From assembly GCA_964535195.1 (NCBI GenBank), contig CAZHSI010000002.1, positions 1 through 64,000 of the forward strand: DNA of 64,000 nt, given 5' to 3'. This document shows, one piece after another, positions 44,831 to 53,911 of the stretch (position 1 is the first letter of the stretch; each line of letters starts with the position of its first letter). Below the pieces are notes generated by a model, which saw only the letters and a list, made by a program, of their open reading frames with translations, did no database searches and was not told where the DNA came from. Source of the DNA: UBA9339 sp964535195. Lineage in GTDB: Bacteria; Pseudomonadota; Gammaproteobacteria; UBA9339. The position numbers and the translations under genes were made by a program.

Positions 44831-45841
44831 CTAAGAAACCAGCTGTGTTTTGATAGTAACAACTGGGGTAGCAGCAGCCCGCTTCTTGGTTTTTATGGCT
44901 TTCTTTATTTCAGCTAAAACAATCAGGAGCCCTGAAAAAACAATCATGACATACCCAAGTGTAGATTCCATTTTGGGCACTTCCTGAAACAATAAAACAC
45001 CCAGAATAGTATTAAAAAATATTTTGGTATACCGTAGCGGGATCACAACAGATAATTCGTACTTTAAAGCCCTAAAATAAGCCACCGCATGGATAAAATA
45101 ACAAGCAGACAAGGCAGCAATTAAAACAAACATTTCAAAAGTAATATGTACATCTGATAGTCCAATGAACTCACTAGGTAGCAAACTCAGGTTCAAACCA
45201 AAAACTGTCGTAGGTTCCCACTTTATTAAAGCAAAAGGTGCAGACCAAATTACCGCAAATAATAATAAGTAAAACATCTGTGTATAATTTCTCTCGGTCT
45301 TGCCAAGGATTTTAATTATAATGGAATTCAGCGACCAAAAACCTACAGCAGCTAAAGTAAAACTATAAAGATGGAGATTAGAGAATATTTTTTGTGGGTT
45401 GTTTAAGAGGTCGGGATTAATAATGATAATTATGCCAAAAAAACCAAGAGACATGGCAATAAGTTTAACTATGTTAAATTTTTCGTGGAAAAAAACAATT
45501 CCAACTATACTAAGTACCACATATTGGATGTTTTCAAATGCGGCAGCATCTGACATGGGAACATATTTTAGTCCTTGAATGAAACATAAAGAAGCTAAAA
45601 CGCTTAACAAACTACGCAGCAAATGATGGTATATTTTCTCTGTTTTCAAACCAGCGAATCCGTTCTTTAAAACCCAGGGTACCATAGCAACTAACAGCAG
45701 TAGTTTGTAATAGAAAACAATATCAGCAGAGCTCAAACCATGGTTAGAAGATAAAACTTTAGTAATAGCATCAATTACTGAGAAAGCAACTGTGTTTAAC
45801 AACATTAACAACGCACCGTAAAATGCCGTAGCCGAGAGCAT
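44831..45841 (-). CDS. EamA/DMT-family transporter
   Basis: Inner-membrane drug/metabolite transporter of 336 residues with ten hydrophobic helices in two EamA repeats. The first repeat has YVPMSDAAAFENIQYVVLS and the second LKYELSVVIPLRYTKI. The family includes S-adenosylmethionine and amino-acid carriers of intracellular bacteria, but the substrate here is not evident. The C-terminus is Lys-rich. Confidence 0.88.
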   Translation of the reverse strand: MLSATAFYGALLMLLNTVAFSVIDAITKVLSSNHGLSSADIVFYYKLLLLVAMVPWVLKNGFAGLKTEKIYHHLLRSLLSVLASLCFIQGLKYVPMSDAAAFENIQYVVLSIVGIVFFHEKFNIVKLIAMSLGFFGIIIIINPDLLNNPQKIFSNLHLYSFTLAAVGFWSLNSIIIKILGKTERNYTQMFYLLLFAVIWSAPFALIKWEPTTVFGLNLSLLPSEFIGLSDVHITFEMFVLIAALSACYFIHAVAYFRALKYELSVVIPLRYTKIFFNTILGVLLFQEVPKMESTLGYVMIVFSGLLIVLAEIKKAIKTKKRAAATPVVTIKTQLVS

Positions 45842-46154
45842 AGTTTTTCACGTAATTTATAGATTAAAATTAATCCAATTTACTAAATAACAAAACTACT
45901 TCCTAAACTCGGCAGGAATTGTATTTATTTATCATAAATAAGTCAATGGCAAATAAAATATAACTTACCATTAATGGAAATTTTTTTAACTATTTTCCAA
46001 CGAATGTGCTATCATTTAGATAAAAACTAAATGATATTTCGTTAAACTTGATAGTAATTCGTCGGTTTCTAGAAAAAAATCAAACATACTTTTCCCTGGA
46101 AGTGGAACAAAGTATCGCAGGAAATAAATAAGATACGAAGAAAATAGAAATATC

Positions 46155-46395
46155 AAGGAACCTGTTCATCCTCCGCTGCTAACTATGGAGAGCGCAGCGA
46201 GGGTTAGTAGTCCGAGGTAGACCGCACATTGAAGGGTGTAGATGTTTCTTTTGGCCCGTAAATGCATCGCGCCGTAAAGTCACGTAAGAAACGGCGACGA
46301 AGTACACGAACACCCGTTGACAAGAATAGCCGACGCGCGTACAACGCACAACAACATGTGTCGCAGCCATGCGAGCGGATTTAGGGGTCAGAACA
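46155..46395. other. GC-rich structured block, possible ncRNA or mobile-element remnant
   Basis: Base composition differs sharply from both sides. Inverted repeats include CTGCTAAC/GGTTAGTAG (about 46181-46213) and CGCCGT/ACGGCG (about 46271-46297). The right edge reads TTAGGGGTCAGA, and TTCTGACCCCTAAA in the opposite orientation occurs at about 62459. It has no convincing coding frame. Confidence 0.4.
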
Positions 46396-46440
46396 GCCTA
46401 AAATCTTAGGTATATAGTGAGTATATATAGCAACGCGTTT

Positions 46441-46545
46441 AATCAACTTTAGACTCGCCACGTGGCATAAACCACGTGGCTCGGCAATGGGAGCGCCTCT
46501 CCCCATTGCTTTGTCCTCGACATAAGCTTCGAGGAAATTTAGATT
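46441..46545 (+). repeat. Two-hairpin dispersed repeat, full copy
   Basis: Begins AATCAACTTTAGACTC; first hairpin GCCACGTGG-CATAAA-CCACGTGGC (perfect); core CTCCCCATTGCTTTGTC; second hairpin CCTCGA/TCGAGG; ends AAATTTAGATTAT. It ends about 25 bases before the Cys-rich small ORF. Confidence 0.8.
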
Positions 46546-46570
46546 ATAATTTTTAACTTTTGGAGACAAT

Positions 46571-46846
46571 ATGATTGAGCTAAATAAAAAAGAAAGAATG
46601 GCAACCAGTGGTGGAGAAAACCCAGGAGAGTGCTCTTGTATGGTAGATACGGGGAATGCTATGTGCCAAGAAATAGAACTACGCAGGTGGGAACTTGGAG
46701 ATATTAATCATGAAACGTGCCAAGACTCATGTTGTAAAACCCATTATGCTAGTGGCTCGATATATACATACAAAGAGAAACGACCCTATGTAATAGAGCC
46801 ATTTGAGATAAGATATTTCCCGTTAGAAATTAAGCATTGGTGTTAG
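46571..46846 (+). CDS. Small Cys-rich peptide with double-glycine-type leader
   Basis: A 91-residue ORF with GGAG six bases before ATG. The first 15 residues (MIELNKKERMATSGG) fit the leader of class II bacteriocin/microcin precursors that are cut after Gly-Gly: hydrophobic at -12, N at -11, E at -8, GG at -2/-1. The remaining 76 residues contain seven Cys (GECSC, AMC, ETC, SCC, HWC), an odd number. No hydrophobic signal peptide is present. I do not recognise a homologue, and no peptidase-ABC exporter lies in the window. It may instead be an unrelated Cys-rich protein. Confidence 0.55.
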   Translation: MIELNKKERMATSGGENPGECSCMVDTGNAMCQEIELRRWELGDINHETCQDSCCKTHYASGSIYTYKEKRPYVIEPFEIRYFPLEIKHWC

Positions 46847-46849
46847 GCT

Positions 46850-48709
46850 TTATCTTCTCAAATAAACAAGCAAAATTGAGATAGCAGCAGGCGTTACTCC
46901 AGAAATACGTGACGCCTGCCCAACAGTAGCCGGTCGATGCCGATTTAGTTTTTGTAAGACTTCGCTAGATAACCCTTTAATCGTATTATAATTAAAATTA
47001 TCAGGGATTTTTGTTTCCTCATGGTGACGGTGCCGTTCAATCTCAAGCAATTGTCTTTCAATATACCCCTGATATTTCATTTGGATTTCTATCTGCTCAA
47101 AAACCTCACGAACAATATCCTCCTTTAATGGGATACAACCACATTCTATAAGTTGCAAGTAACTGATATCGGCTCGTCGAAGTAAATCTAAAACCCGACA
47201 ATCTTTAGTATAGGCTTGCTTAGTAAACCGAGTAAAAGCTACGGCTTCTTCGGAACTGGCTTTAAGCCAAACATTTTGCAGCCTATCTTTTTCGGCCGCA
47301 ATTGCCTGCGACTTACTTAAAAAACTTTGGTAACGCGTCTTATCGACACTGCCTAATTTATAACCAATAGCCGTTAAACGTAAATCAGCGTTGTCCTCAC
47401 GCAAAATTAAACGATACTCAGCTCTGCTAGTAAACATACGATAAGGCTCACTAGTACCTCGTGTTAATAAATCATCTAACATCACACCAATATAAGCCTC
47501 GTCACGCTTAGGGTACCAAGGTTCCAAATTATTTAACTTAAGTACTGCGTTTATCCCAGCAATTAATCCTTGAGCCGCAGCTTCTTCATACCCGGTAGTC
47601 CCATTGATTTGCCCAGCAAAAAATAGGCCTTCAATTGCTTTAGTTTCAAGCGTTGGTTTCAAGTCACGTGGGTCAAAAAAATCGTATTCGATCGCATAAC
47701 CTGATTGTAATAACTCGGCCTTTTCTAATCCCTTGATACTACGCACTAAAGCTACTTGTACATCAAATGGTAAACTAGTTGAAATACCATTAGGATATAC
47801 TTCATTACTACTAAGCCCCTCTGGTTCAAGAAAAATTTGATGTGAAGTTCGCCCAGCAAAACGATGTATTTTATCCTCGATGGAGGGGCAATAACGGGGG
47901 CCAATCCCTTCAATCACTCCAGTAAAAAGGGGGGAACGATCTAAGCTGTTACGAATTATCTCGTGAGTAAACTCATTAGTATGCGTAATAAAACAACTAA
48001 GCTGCTTTGGATGTTCACTAACACTTCCTAAAAACGAAAATACTGGCAATGGACTATCGCTAGTCTGCTCTAAAAGCTCTGAATAATCTATGGTATTTTG
48101 GGCGATACGTGGTGGTGTCCCGGTTTTTAACCGACCAACATTTAAACCCAGAGTCCTTAAAAAACTAGCTAAAGTTATTGCTGCCGGGTCACCAGCCCTC
48201 CCCCCTGGAAAACTATTTAAACCAATGTGAATTCTACCATTTAAAAAAGTCCCTAGAGCAAGTATAACAACTTTAGCTTTAAACTCTAACTCAAGAGAAG
48301 TAACAACCCCTCTAACTTGACTATCTTTAATAATCAACTTATCAACAGGTTGCTGCAAAATTGTCAGATTTGGTTGTTCTGAAAGAAACTTAGATATAGC
48401 TTTTTTATAAAGGGTACGATCAACCTGCGCTCTGGTCGCACGTACCGCCGGACCCTTACTAGCATTTAATATCCGAAACTGAATACCAGCTTGATCAGTA
48501 GCACGCGCCATTATGCCACCCAAAGCATCAATCTCTTTAACTAAGTGTCCTTTACCAATACCACCTATCGATGGATTACAAGACATTTGACCAATAGTTT
48601 CAAGATTATGAGTAAGTAGTAAGGTTCTTGCCCCCATACGAGCTGCAGCATGACTAGCCTCAACCCCAGCATGCCCCCCACCAACTACAATAACATCGAA
48701 ATCTTGCAA
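46850..48709 (-). CDS. mnmG: MnmG/GidA, tRNA uridine-34 modification enzyme
   Basis: FAD protein that with MnmE adds carboxymethylaminomethyl to U34 of certain tRNAs, including tRNA-Gln(TTG). Length is 619 residues. FAD motif VGGGHAGVEAS, MSCNPSIGGIGKGHLVKEID, FPGGRAGDPAA and the C-terminal GVTPAAISILLVYL helix are typical. It is convergent with the Cys-rich ORF, with only 3 bases between stops. Confidence 0.98.
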   Translation of the reverse strand: MQDFDVIVVGGGHAGVEASHAAARMGARTLLLTHNLETIGQMSCNPSIGGIGKGHLVKEIDALGGIMARATDQAGIQFRILNASKGPAVRATRAQVDRTLYKKAISKFLSEQPNLTILQQPVDKLIIKDSQVRGVVTSLELEFKAKVVILALGTFLNGRIHIGLNSFPGGRAGDPAAITLASFLRTLGLNVGRLKTGTPPRIAQNTIDYSELLEQTSDSPLPVFSFLGSVSEHPKQLSCFITHTNEFTHEIIRNSLDRSPLFTGVIEGIGPRYCPSIEDKIHRFAGRTSHQIFLEPEGLSSNEVYPNGISTSLPFDVQVALVRSIKGLEKAELLQSGYAIEYDFFDPRDLKPTLETKAIEGLFFAGQINGTTGYEEAAAQGLIAGINAVLKLNNLEPWYPKRDEAYIGVMLDDLLTRGTSEPYRMFTSRAEYRLILREDNADLRLTAIGYKLGSVDKTRYQSFLSKSQAIAAEKDRLQNVWLKASSEEAVAFTRFTKQAYTKDCRVLDLLRRADISYLQLIECGCIPLKEDIVREVFEQIEIQMKYQGYIERQLLEIERHRHHEETKIPDNFNYNTIKGLSSEVLQKLNRHRPATVGQASRISGVTPAAISILLVYLRR

Positions 48710-49210
48710 ATTCTTATCCTCAAAAAGAAAGATGATAGTAAATTAACTGCCATCAAGAGGTCAAGCGCTGATCGTACCACTACCCATAAATATATTTGTG
48801 GCACACCATCCTCGCTTTAAGACTATGTAAATTTATTACTTTTTTAAAATCGGCAATCAGTTGAATGGATAACAAAATTAGCTGCTGTTCCAAACTAATT
48901 TGGTTTGAGTAAGAGTCAAAAGCAGTTAGTGGACGGTGGGGATGGATTGTTAGGACCGTTTTAGCTCCAACTATAGAACAATACCTAATTGGCCTGAATA
49001 TAGAGCTATAGCTTGGTAAAAAATGGGAGGAACAATACCCTGGGCAAAGTTGAAAACACGTTATTCTATACTGATTGCGGCTTTTTAAAGTTTTGTGTAT
49101 AATTTTAATCCTTTATTAAGGAAGTTTACGCGAGAATCAAGATCAATATTTATTCGCTGAGAAATACAATCTGGTCTTGCAAGTGATAATTTTTTTTAAA
49201 CAGGTAAGTT
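48710..49210. other. Intergenic region between divergent mnmG and icmW
   Basis: There are 501 bases with no gene. In Legionella icmV would be divergent from icmW; here there is no icmV. The icmW promoter candidate is at 49075-49103. Nothing else stands out. Confidence 0.6.
49075..49103 (+). promoter_or_regulatory. Probable sigma-70 promoter of icmW
   Basis: TTGCGG (49075-49080), 17-base spacer, TATAAT (49098-49103). Leader about 100 bases. Spacing is ideal and the -10 is perfect, while the -35 matches at four of six positions. Confidence 0.6.
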
Positions 49211-49648
49211 ATGCCAGATCTAAGTAGCAAAGGGGTTCACCAATTTTGGTACGAATATCCAGACCCTATAATCTATAAAGTCATTTCTTTCATGGAAAGT
49301 GTAGAAAACTGGACTCATGATGGTAACCCTGAATTAGAAAATGCCTTAACTGAACTTGGGACTACGCTCGACAATATCGGCAATATTGACCTACAAGAAG
49401 AGGACAAAATTATTCAATTAGCAACTTACCTCAAAATAGGACGTTCTCTAAGGTTGCTACAAAGCATAGACTTGGCGCATCCAGGGGCAGCATCAAAAAT
49501 ATTAATGCATGCAGAAAGAGCTCCCTCTACCGATAGTGCTGCCGCACTTTTCTTGCGCCGTAATGTTGTATTTGAACGACTGCGTTTGTTAAGTCGGATT
49601 TTTTCTAAAGATCGCTTAGCTACTTTGGCAAAAGTTTTAAAAATTTAA
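49211..49648 (+). CDS. icmW: IcmW, Dot/Icm effector-loading chaperone
   Basis: Small acidic cytosolic adaptor that with IcmS brings effectors to the DotL coupling complex. Length is 145 residues. The segments FWYEYPDPIIYKVI, FMESVENWTHDGNPELE, IGRSLRLLQSID and VFERLRLLSRIF follow Legionella and Coxiella IcmW closely from end to end. The first gene of icmW-ORF-icmX with gaps of about 30 bases. icmV is missing from this locus. Confidence 0.93.
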   Translation: MPDLSSKGVHQFWYEYPDPIIYKVISFMESVENWTHDGNPELENALTELGTTLDNIGNIDLQEEDKIIQLATYLKIGRSLRLLQSIDLAHPGAASKILMHAERAPSTDSAAALFLRRNVVFERLRLLSRIFSKDRLATLAKVLKI

Positions 49649-49676
49649 AGAATTTACAGAATAAGGAATAAAAACT

Positions 49677-50090
49677 ATGAGTAATTATATGATAAAAACT
49701 ATAGCGTTACTAACAACCTTACTACTACCAATAGCTACTCTAGCTCAAGATTGTGCGAATAACGACAACAAGTGCATAATCACTAAAAAGCAAACAGACT
49801 CATTAAAGGAAACTGACATAAAACCTCTAGAAGCAACCCCAATATCACTAGCACCAAATGGCTTCAGCAGTAAAACTCAGCCAGAAGCTGTTGCTACTCC
49901 AACCACAGTAGTACCACCATTCGAAATACCTACACCAGGAGTTGCCACAGAAACAAAGAGCAATCTCAATACTACAGCAAGTAATAACTATGCCACCGCT
50001 AAACAAGAAGAAAGTGGCTCAAGCACGGGCACCAAAAACCAAGATACCACTACAGCCCCAACGCCGCAGCCGATCAATATATATAGATAG
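49677..50090 (+). CDS. Exported Pro/Thr-rich protein of unknown function
   Basis: A 137-residue protein with a signal peptide (about 1-23, ending TLAQD), two Cys shortly after cleavage (CANNDNKC), then a Pro, Thr, Ala, Ser, Asn-rich stretch with no predicted fold. Its position between icmW and icmX suggests a periplasmic accessory part of the Dot/Icm system. It is not recognised as a known Dot/Icm protein. It could be a detached low-complexity N-terminal portion of IcmX. The true start may be the second Met (MIKTIALL). Confidence 0.65.
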   Translation: MSNYMIKTIALLTTLLLPIATLAQDCANNDNKCIITKKQTDSLKETDIKPLEATPISLAPNGFSSKTQPEAVATPTTVVPPFEIPTPGVATETKSNLNTTASNNYATAKQEESGSSTGTKNQDTTTAPTPQPINIYR

Positions 50091-50119
50091 ATAGACAAAA
50101 AATATTATAGGGAAAGAAT

Positions 50120-51493
50120 ATGAAAAAAATCACAAAATCAATATTGGCAATATTATGCTGCATGTTATTGCACACCCAGGTACATTGCGACATTTACACT
50201 GATGCTATAGCTACATTAGACTCTGATGTTAGAGGGTATATATCAGCACTTAGTAAAAATAGTAATCAAAACATTGTCAATTTACTTAATAAGATTTTTG
50301 TAAATACTCCGTCCATTTTAGATCTAAAATTTAAACAAACCATTAAAGATTTTCTTGCGGTATATACCCTCAGAAAAGATTTCAGCAGCATAAATTTTGC
50401 CACTATTGACGCCACCAATACCGCCAGCCTAAAAACATTATTAGCCAAAGAAATTGGTTATAATATTCATAGAAATCCTTTGGAAAAAACTAATGATCTA
50501 CGTGGATTACTGCTCCTGCCTTTCGAAGGAACACTTAATGATTTTGATACATCCACCGTAAATTCTGGACCAGACTCCACTCCCTATAGAAGTTTGGGGG
50601 ATAGTAACACCGTAAAAATTGCAGCAGACATAGACGCTCCTAACCTTTCTGATCTACTCGGGGTTGATGGCTATGCAGACGATAATATACAAAACAGAGC
50701 TAAATTGTTTATTAGCTACGTATTACAAGCAGTACAACCACCTAAAAACTTTAATATCCCAGATAAAGCGACGGCAAAATCTGACCCTAACAACCCGGCC
50801 AACCAGGTGGTATATATGTATTTACCATATCCAGACAAAGATGCCGGCACTCCATATACTGCTAAAAAAATATCGCTATCACCAAACTCCGCAAAATATG
50901 CGAATATACCAGCAGGCGAGTCAAACGTTGAATACACACGTATGTTAAACTACCTAAAGTCTGATACCAATCTTTACCAACCATACAAGATTAAAGTCCG
51001 CATGGCTAATGTCCTACGCACACTTTATACTGAAAGTTTGTATCGTGCCTACCAAGAACGCATACGCTCACAAGACTCACCCTCTTCACCCAGCTTAAGC
51101 TTGGTAGAAAAAGAAAAGCTCTTAGCCCTTTCCGGCTTAGACGCAAAATATTATAGCACGCTCATTAATGGTGATCCTACCAAGAACCTAAGTCCAGCAA
51201 CTCTAGCTGATCTTGCCATAGAAGGATTAAAAGCAATTAATAAGTTAGGCTACTTTATCTACCGGATTCACCAAGATATTGAGCGTCTTACCATCATAGC
51301 ATCAATCGGCAATATGTCATTAACAGCAAATTTAACCGGCGCTCAAGATAACATAAGTTACGTGAAACCCATTGCCAACCTCATCAAGAACAATTGTTGG
51401 GATCAGAACGTGCCAAATCTTCTCACAAGTGATCAAAAGAAAATTTGCGCCAATCCAAAGTCAGTCCAAAATACAGCTGATGATGCTGTTTAA
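50120..51493 (+). CDS. icmX: IcmX-like periplasmic Dot/Icm protein
   Basis: Predicted periplasmic protein of 457 residues, like Legionella IcmX (about 466). Signal peptide about 1-23 (ending VHCDIYT). It is mostly helical with a Pro/Asn-rich middle (about 230-290), and the C-terminal third has YFIYRIHQDIERLTIIASIGNM. The assignment depends on size, export signal, position behind icmW and general resemblance, so it is less certain than icmW. A two-hairpin repeat follows the stop. Confidence 0.78.
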   Translation: MKKITKSILAILCCMLLHTQVHCDIYTDAIATLDSDVRGYISALSKNSNQNIVNLLNKIFVNTPSILDLKFKQTIKDFLAVYTLRKDFSSINFATIDATNTASLKTLLAKEIGYNIHRNPLEKTNDLRGLLLLPFEGTLNDFDTSTVNSGPDSTPYRSLGDSNTVKIAADIDAPNLSDLLGVDGYADDNIQNRAKLFISYVLQAVQPPKNFNIPDKATAKSDPNNPANQVVYMYLPYPDKDAGTPYTAKKISLSPNSAKYANIPAGESNVEYTRMLNYLKSDTNLYQPYKIKVRMANVLRTLYTESLYRAYQERIRSQDSPSSPSLSLVEKEKLLALSGLDAKYYSTLINGDPTKNLSPATLADLAIEGLKAINKLGYFIYRIHQDIERLTIIASIGNMSLTANLTGAQDNISYVKPIANLIKNNCWDQNVPNLLTSDQKKICANPKSVQNTADDAV

Positions 51494-51617
51494 TCAAATT
51501 TAGATCGCTACAGGGGATGAATCAAGGGTTTCGGTCAAAAGAAGGATATATGCCTCTCCCCCTTGACAATTTAACATTGCGCTGCCACGCGACAAGCCAT
51601 GTGGCATAAATTTAAAC
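51491..51617 (+). repeat. Two-hairpin dispersed repeat, divergent copy
   Basis: Lies between convergent icmX and hldE. Begins TAATCAAATTTAGA; the first hairpin is degraded; CCTCTCCCCCTTGACAATTT replaces the core; second hairpin GCCAC/GTGGC; ends ATAAATTTAAACTG. Confidence 0.65.
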
Positions 51618-51641
51618 TGACAAAAATCAGCAACCTACCGC

Positions 51642-53075
51642 TCAGTTTTCAGAGGTATTTTTTATTTTTTCTACCAAACCAGTTGTAGAGAATCCATCTT
51701 CAAACGGAATAGTGACTACCTCACCACCAGAATTTATAACATGGTTAGAACCAGCAATTTCATTTATCTTATAATCACCACCTTTAACCAAAACATCAGG
51801 GGAAATAAGTTTAATTAATCGCGCTGGTGTATCTTCAGAAAAAAGCACCACCCAATCTACAGCACCCAGTGCTGCTAAAACTTGCATACGCGCTTGCACT
51901 GTATTTACCGGACGTCCCTTCCCTTTTAAGCGAGACACAGAGGCATCGTCATTTACCGCCACAATTAATCTATGACCAAGAGCTTTAGCCTTTTCTAAAT
52001 AAATCACATGACCAGGATGTAAAATGTCAAAACAGCCATTAGTCATCACGATCTTTTCTCCATGTGCCCGAGCATCTTGAACCTGCTGTAACAAATGCTC
52101 TTCATCCAAAACAGCAGCGTAAGAGTTTTGTTGTCGCTGCACTGCTCGCCTAAGTTCAGAAATCGAGACAGTAGAGGTACCAAGTTTCTTCACCACTTCA
52201 CCTGCAGCAATATTAGCCAGTATCGTTGCCGCAAGTAGTTCTTCACCTGCAGCCATTGCCGCACCCAAAGTAGCAATCACCGTATCACCTGCACCAGTTA
52301 CATCATAAACTTCACGTGCTTTGGTAGGTAAATGATAGGACTGCTTATCTTTACAAACTAAACTCATCCCGTTAGCACCCCGGGTAACTAAAATTGCCTG
52401 AAAATCATATTGCGCTATCAACTCAAGGGCTTTTACTTCAATCTCCTTTTCATCACGACATGGCCCTACCACCGCCTCAAATTCGCCTATATTCGGCTTA
52501 ATCACTGTAGCACCATGATAAATACTAAAATCTCTACCTTTGGGGTCAACCAAAACTGGCTTACCCATATTTTTAGCCAAGGCAACCATCTTCGCACTAT
52601 GATGCAAAGTTCCTTTCTTATAATCAGACAGAATTACCACATCACTATCCGCCAGTTGCGTAAGGTAAGCGGTAAAAAAAGGTGCTTCCTGCCAATTAAT
52701 AAAATGATTTTCAAAATCTAAACGAATCAACTGTTGATTGTGACTAATGACACGTAACTTGGTAATTGTAGGAACATCAGGAACACGTAACAAACAATTG
52801 GCTATCTCTACTTTTGCTAAACTCTTTTCAAGCGTCAAAGCCGCAGCATCATTACCAACCAACCCTAAAAGCCTGGCTGAGCCACCAAGCTCCTTAATAT
52901 TAAAAGCTACATTACCAGCACCACCGATACGTTCTTCAACATTTTGTACATGCACGACTGGAACTGGTGCTTCAGGTGAAATACGTGATACATTACCACG
53001 CCAATATTGATCTAATATAACATCACCAACTACTAAAACCTTGGCTTTTTCAAATGATGGTATTTTTACTTTCAT
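51642..53075 (-). CDS. hldE: HldE, bifunctional heptose kinase/adenylyltransferase
   Basis: Makes ADP-glycero-manno-heptose for the LPS inner core. Length is 477 residues. The N-terminal kinase (PfkB type, about 1-320) ends with DVTGAGDTVIATLGAAM, and the C-terminal nucleotidyltransferase (about 345-477) has TNGCFDILHPGHVIYL. Both halves look intact, implying a heptose-containing LPS. Overlaps the alkyltransferase gene by 26 bases. Confidence 0.96.
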   Translation of the reverse strand: MKVKIPSFEKAKVLVVGDVILDQYWRGNVSRISPEAPVPVVHVQNVEERIGGAGNVAFNIKELGGSARLLGLVGNDAAALTLEKSLAKVEIANCLLRVPDVPTITKLRVISHNQQLIRLDFENHFINWQEAPFFTAYLTQLADSDVVILSDYKKGTLHHSAKMVALAKNMGKPVLVDPKGRDFSIYHGATVIKPNIGEFEAVVGPCRDEKEIEVKALELIAQYDFQAILVTRGANGMSLVCKDKQSYHLPTKAREVYDVTGAGDTVIATLGAAMAAGEELLAATILANIAAGEVVKKLGTSTVSISELRRAVQRQQNSYAAVLDEEHLLQQVQDARAHGEKIVMTNGCFDILHPGHVIYLEKAKALGHRLIVAVNDDASVSRLKGKGRPVNTVQARMQVLAALGAVDWVVLFSEDTPARLIKLISPDVLVKGGDYKINEIAGSNHVINSGGEVVTIPFEDGFSTTGLVEKIKNTSEN

Positions 53076-53547
53076 GCACTAACAACCATTTTTTGATTTT
53101 AATATTTTTCACATCTCTTCCACAATAACCACCTAAACCATTAGCAGCAATAACTCGATGACAAGGGATAATTATTGGCAGAGGATTTAAGCGACAAGCG
53201 TTACCAATAACACGCGGGCTAGTTTTTAATAGCTTAGCTAATTCACCATAAGTTTTGACCGTACCAACCGGAATCTTTTGTAGAGCTCGCCAAATTCTTT
53301 TCTGTAGCAACGTACTGCTAATATTTAGTAATAGCTTAAATTTGGTATAAGGATTACAAAAATATTGCTTGATTTTGGTAACCACACAACGTTCTTGCCG
53401 ACTTTTGGGAATGATCAAAGGAGTTGCATCCGGCAAAAAATCAAGCTTGGTAACACCGTTACCAGTAAAGATCACCCCCACTTTGCCAATGGGGGTGGCA
53501 ATTATACTACCGTATTTATTCTGCTGGTGCTGTTTCAGCTCCTTCAC
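53050..53547 (-). CDS. ogt: Methylated-DNA-protein-cysteine methyltransferase
   Basis: Suicide repair protein that takes alkyl groups from O6-alkylguanine. The catalytic motif IIIPCHRVIAANG and the helix-turn-helix motifs VPVGTVKTYGELA-like and RVIGNACRLNPLP are present. No ATG serves the domain. The GTG at 53547 lies inside the end of rplS, in a different frame, and has GGAG seven bases before it, giving 165 residues. It therefore overlaps rplS by 32 bases and hldE by 26. A start further into rplS is possible but would only add shadow sequence. Confidence 0.82.
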   Translation of the reverse strand: MKELKQHQQNKYGSIIATPIGKVGVIFTGNGVTKLDFLPDATPLIIPKSRQERCVVTKIKQYFCNPYTKFKLLLNISSTLLQKRIWRALQKIPVGTVKTYGELAKLLKTSPRVIGNACRLNPLPIIIPCHRVIAANGLGGYCGRDVKNIKIKKWLLVHESKNTII

Positions 53548-53902
53548 TCTTCTGCTCCATCTTTTCACGAATACGTGCTTTACGACCAGAAAGATCTCGA
53601 AGATGATACAATTTAGCTTTACGAACATCACCACGACGCTTAAGTTTAATACTGTCAATTTGCGGACTATAGGTTTGAAATACTCTCTCAACCCCTTCGT
53701 CATGAGATACTTTACGTACCGTAAAAGAAGAATTAATACCACGATTTTTTATGGCAATAACTACCCCTTCATAAGCCTGCAAACGCTCGCGGTCACCTTC
53801 TTTGATTTTGACTTTAACAGTGACAGTGTCCCCAGGAGAAAACTTAGGAATTTTCTTGTCTTTTATTTGTTCTTTTTCAATTTGCTCAATTATATACTGC
53901 AT
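53516..53902 (-). CDS. rplS: 50S ribosomal protein L19
   Basis: Large-subunit protein at the 30S interface. Length is 128 residues. It has FSPGDTVTVKVKIKEGDRER, YEGVVIAIKNRG and FQTYSPQIDSI. The last 15 residues are an acidic/Ala tail. It follows trmD by 9 bases. Confidence 0.98.
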   Translation of the reverse strand: MQYIIEQIEKEQIKDKKIPKFSPGDTVTVKVKIKEGDRERLQAYEGVVIAIKNRGINSSFTVRKVSHDEGVERVFQTYSPQIDSIKLKRRGDVRKAKLYHLRDLSGRKARIREKMEQKSEGAETAPAE

Positions 53903-53911
53903 ACAATACCT

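Larger units (their letters stand above)
45842..46570. other. Intergenic region: AT-rich part, GC-rich structured block, repeat
   Basis: There are 729 bases with no supported gene. About 45842-46140 is AT-rich; 46155-46395 is clearly richer in GC and has several inverted repeats; 46441-46545 is a two-hairpin repeat. Short minus-strand open frames across the GC-rich part look like chance. Confidence 0.6.

Noticed and set aside
46179..46370. Minus-strand ORF in the GC-rich block
   Set aside because: No ribosome-binding site, improbable composition, and the region is better explained by inverted repeats.
53548..53742. Upstream extension of the alkyltransferase
   Set aside because: Its translation is the alternate frame of rplS and has no similarity to the family.
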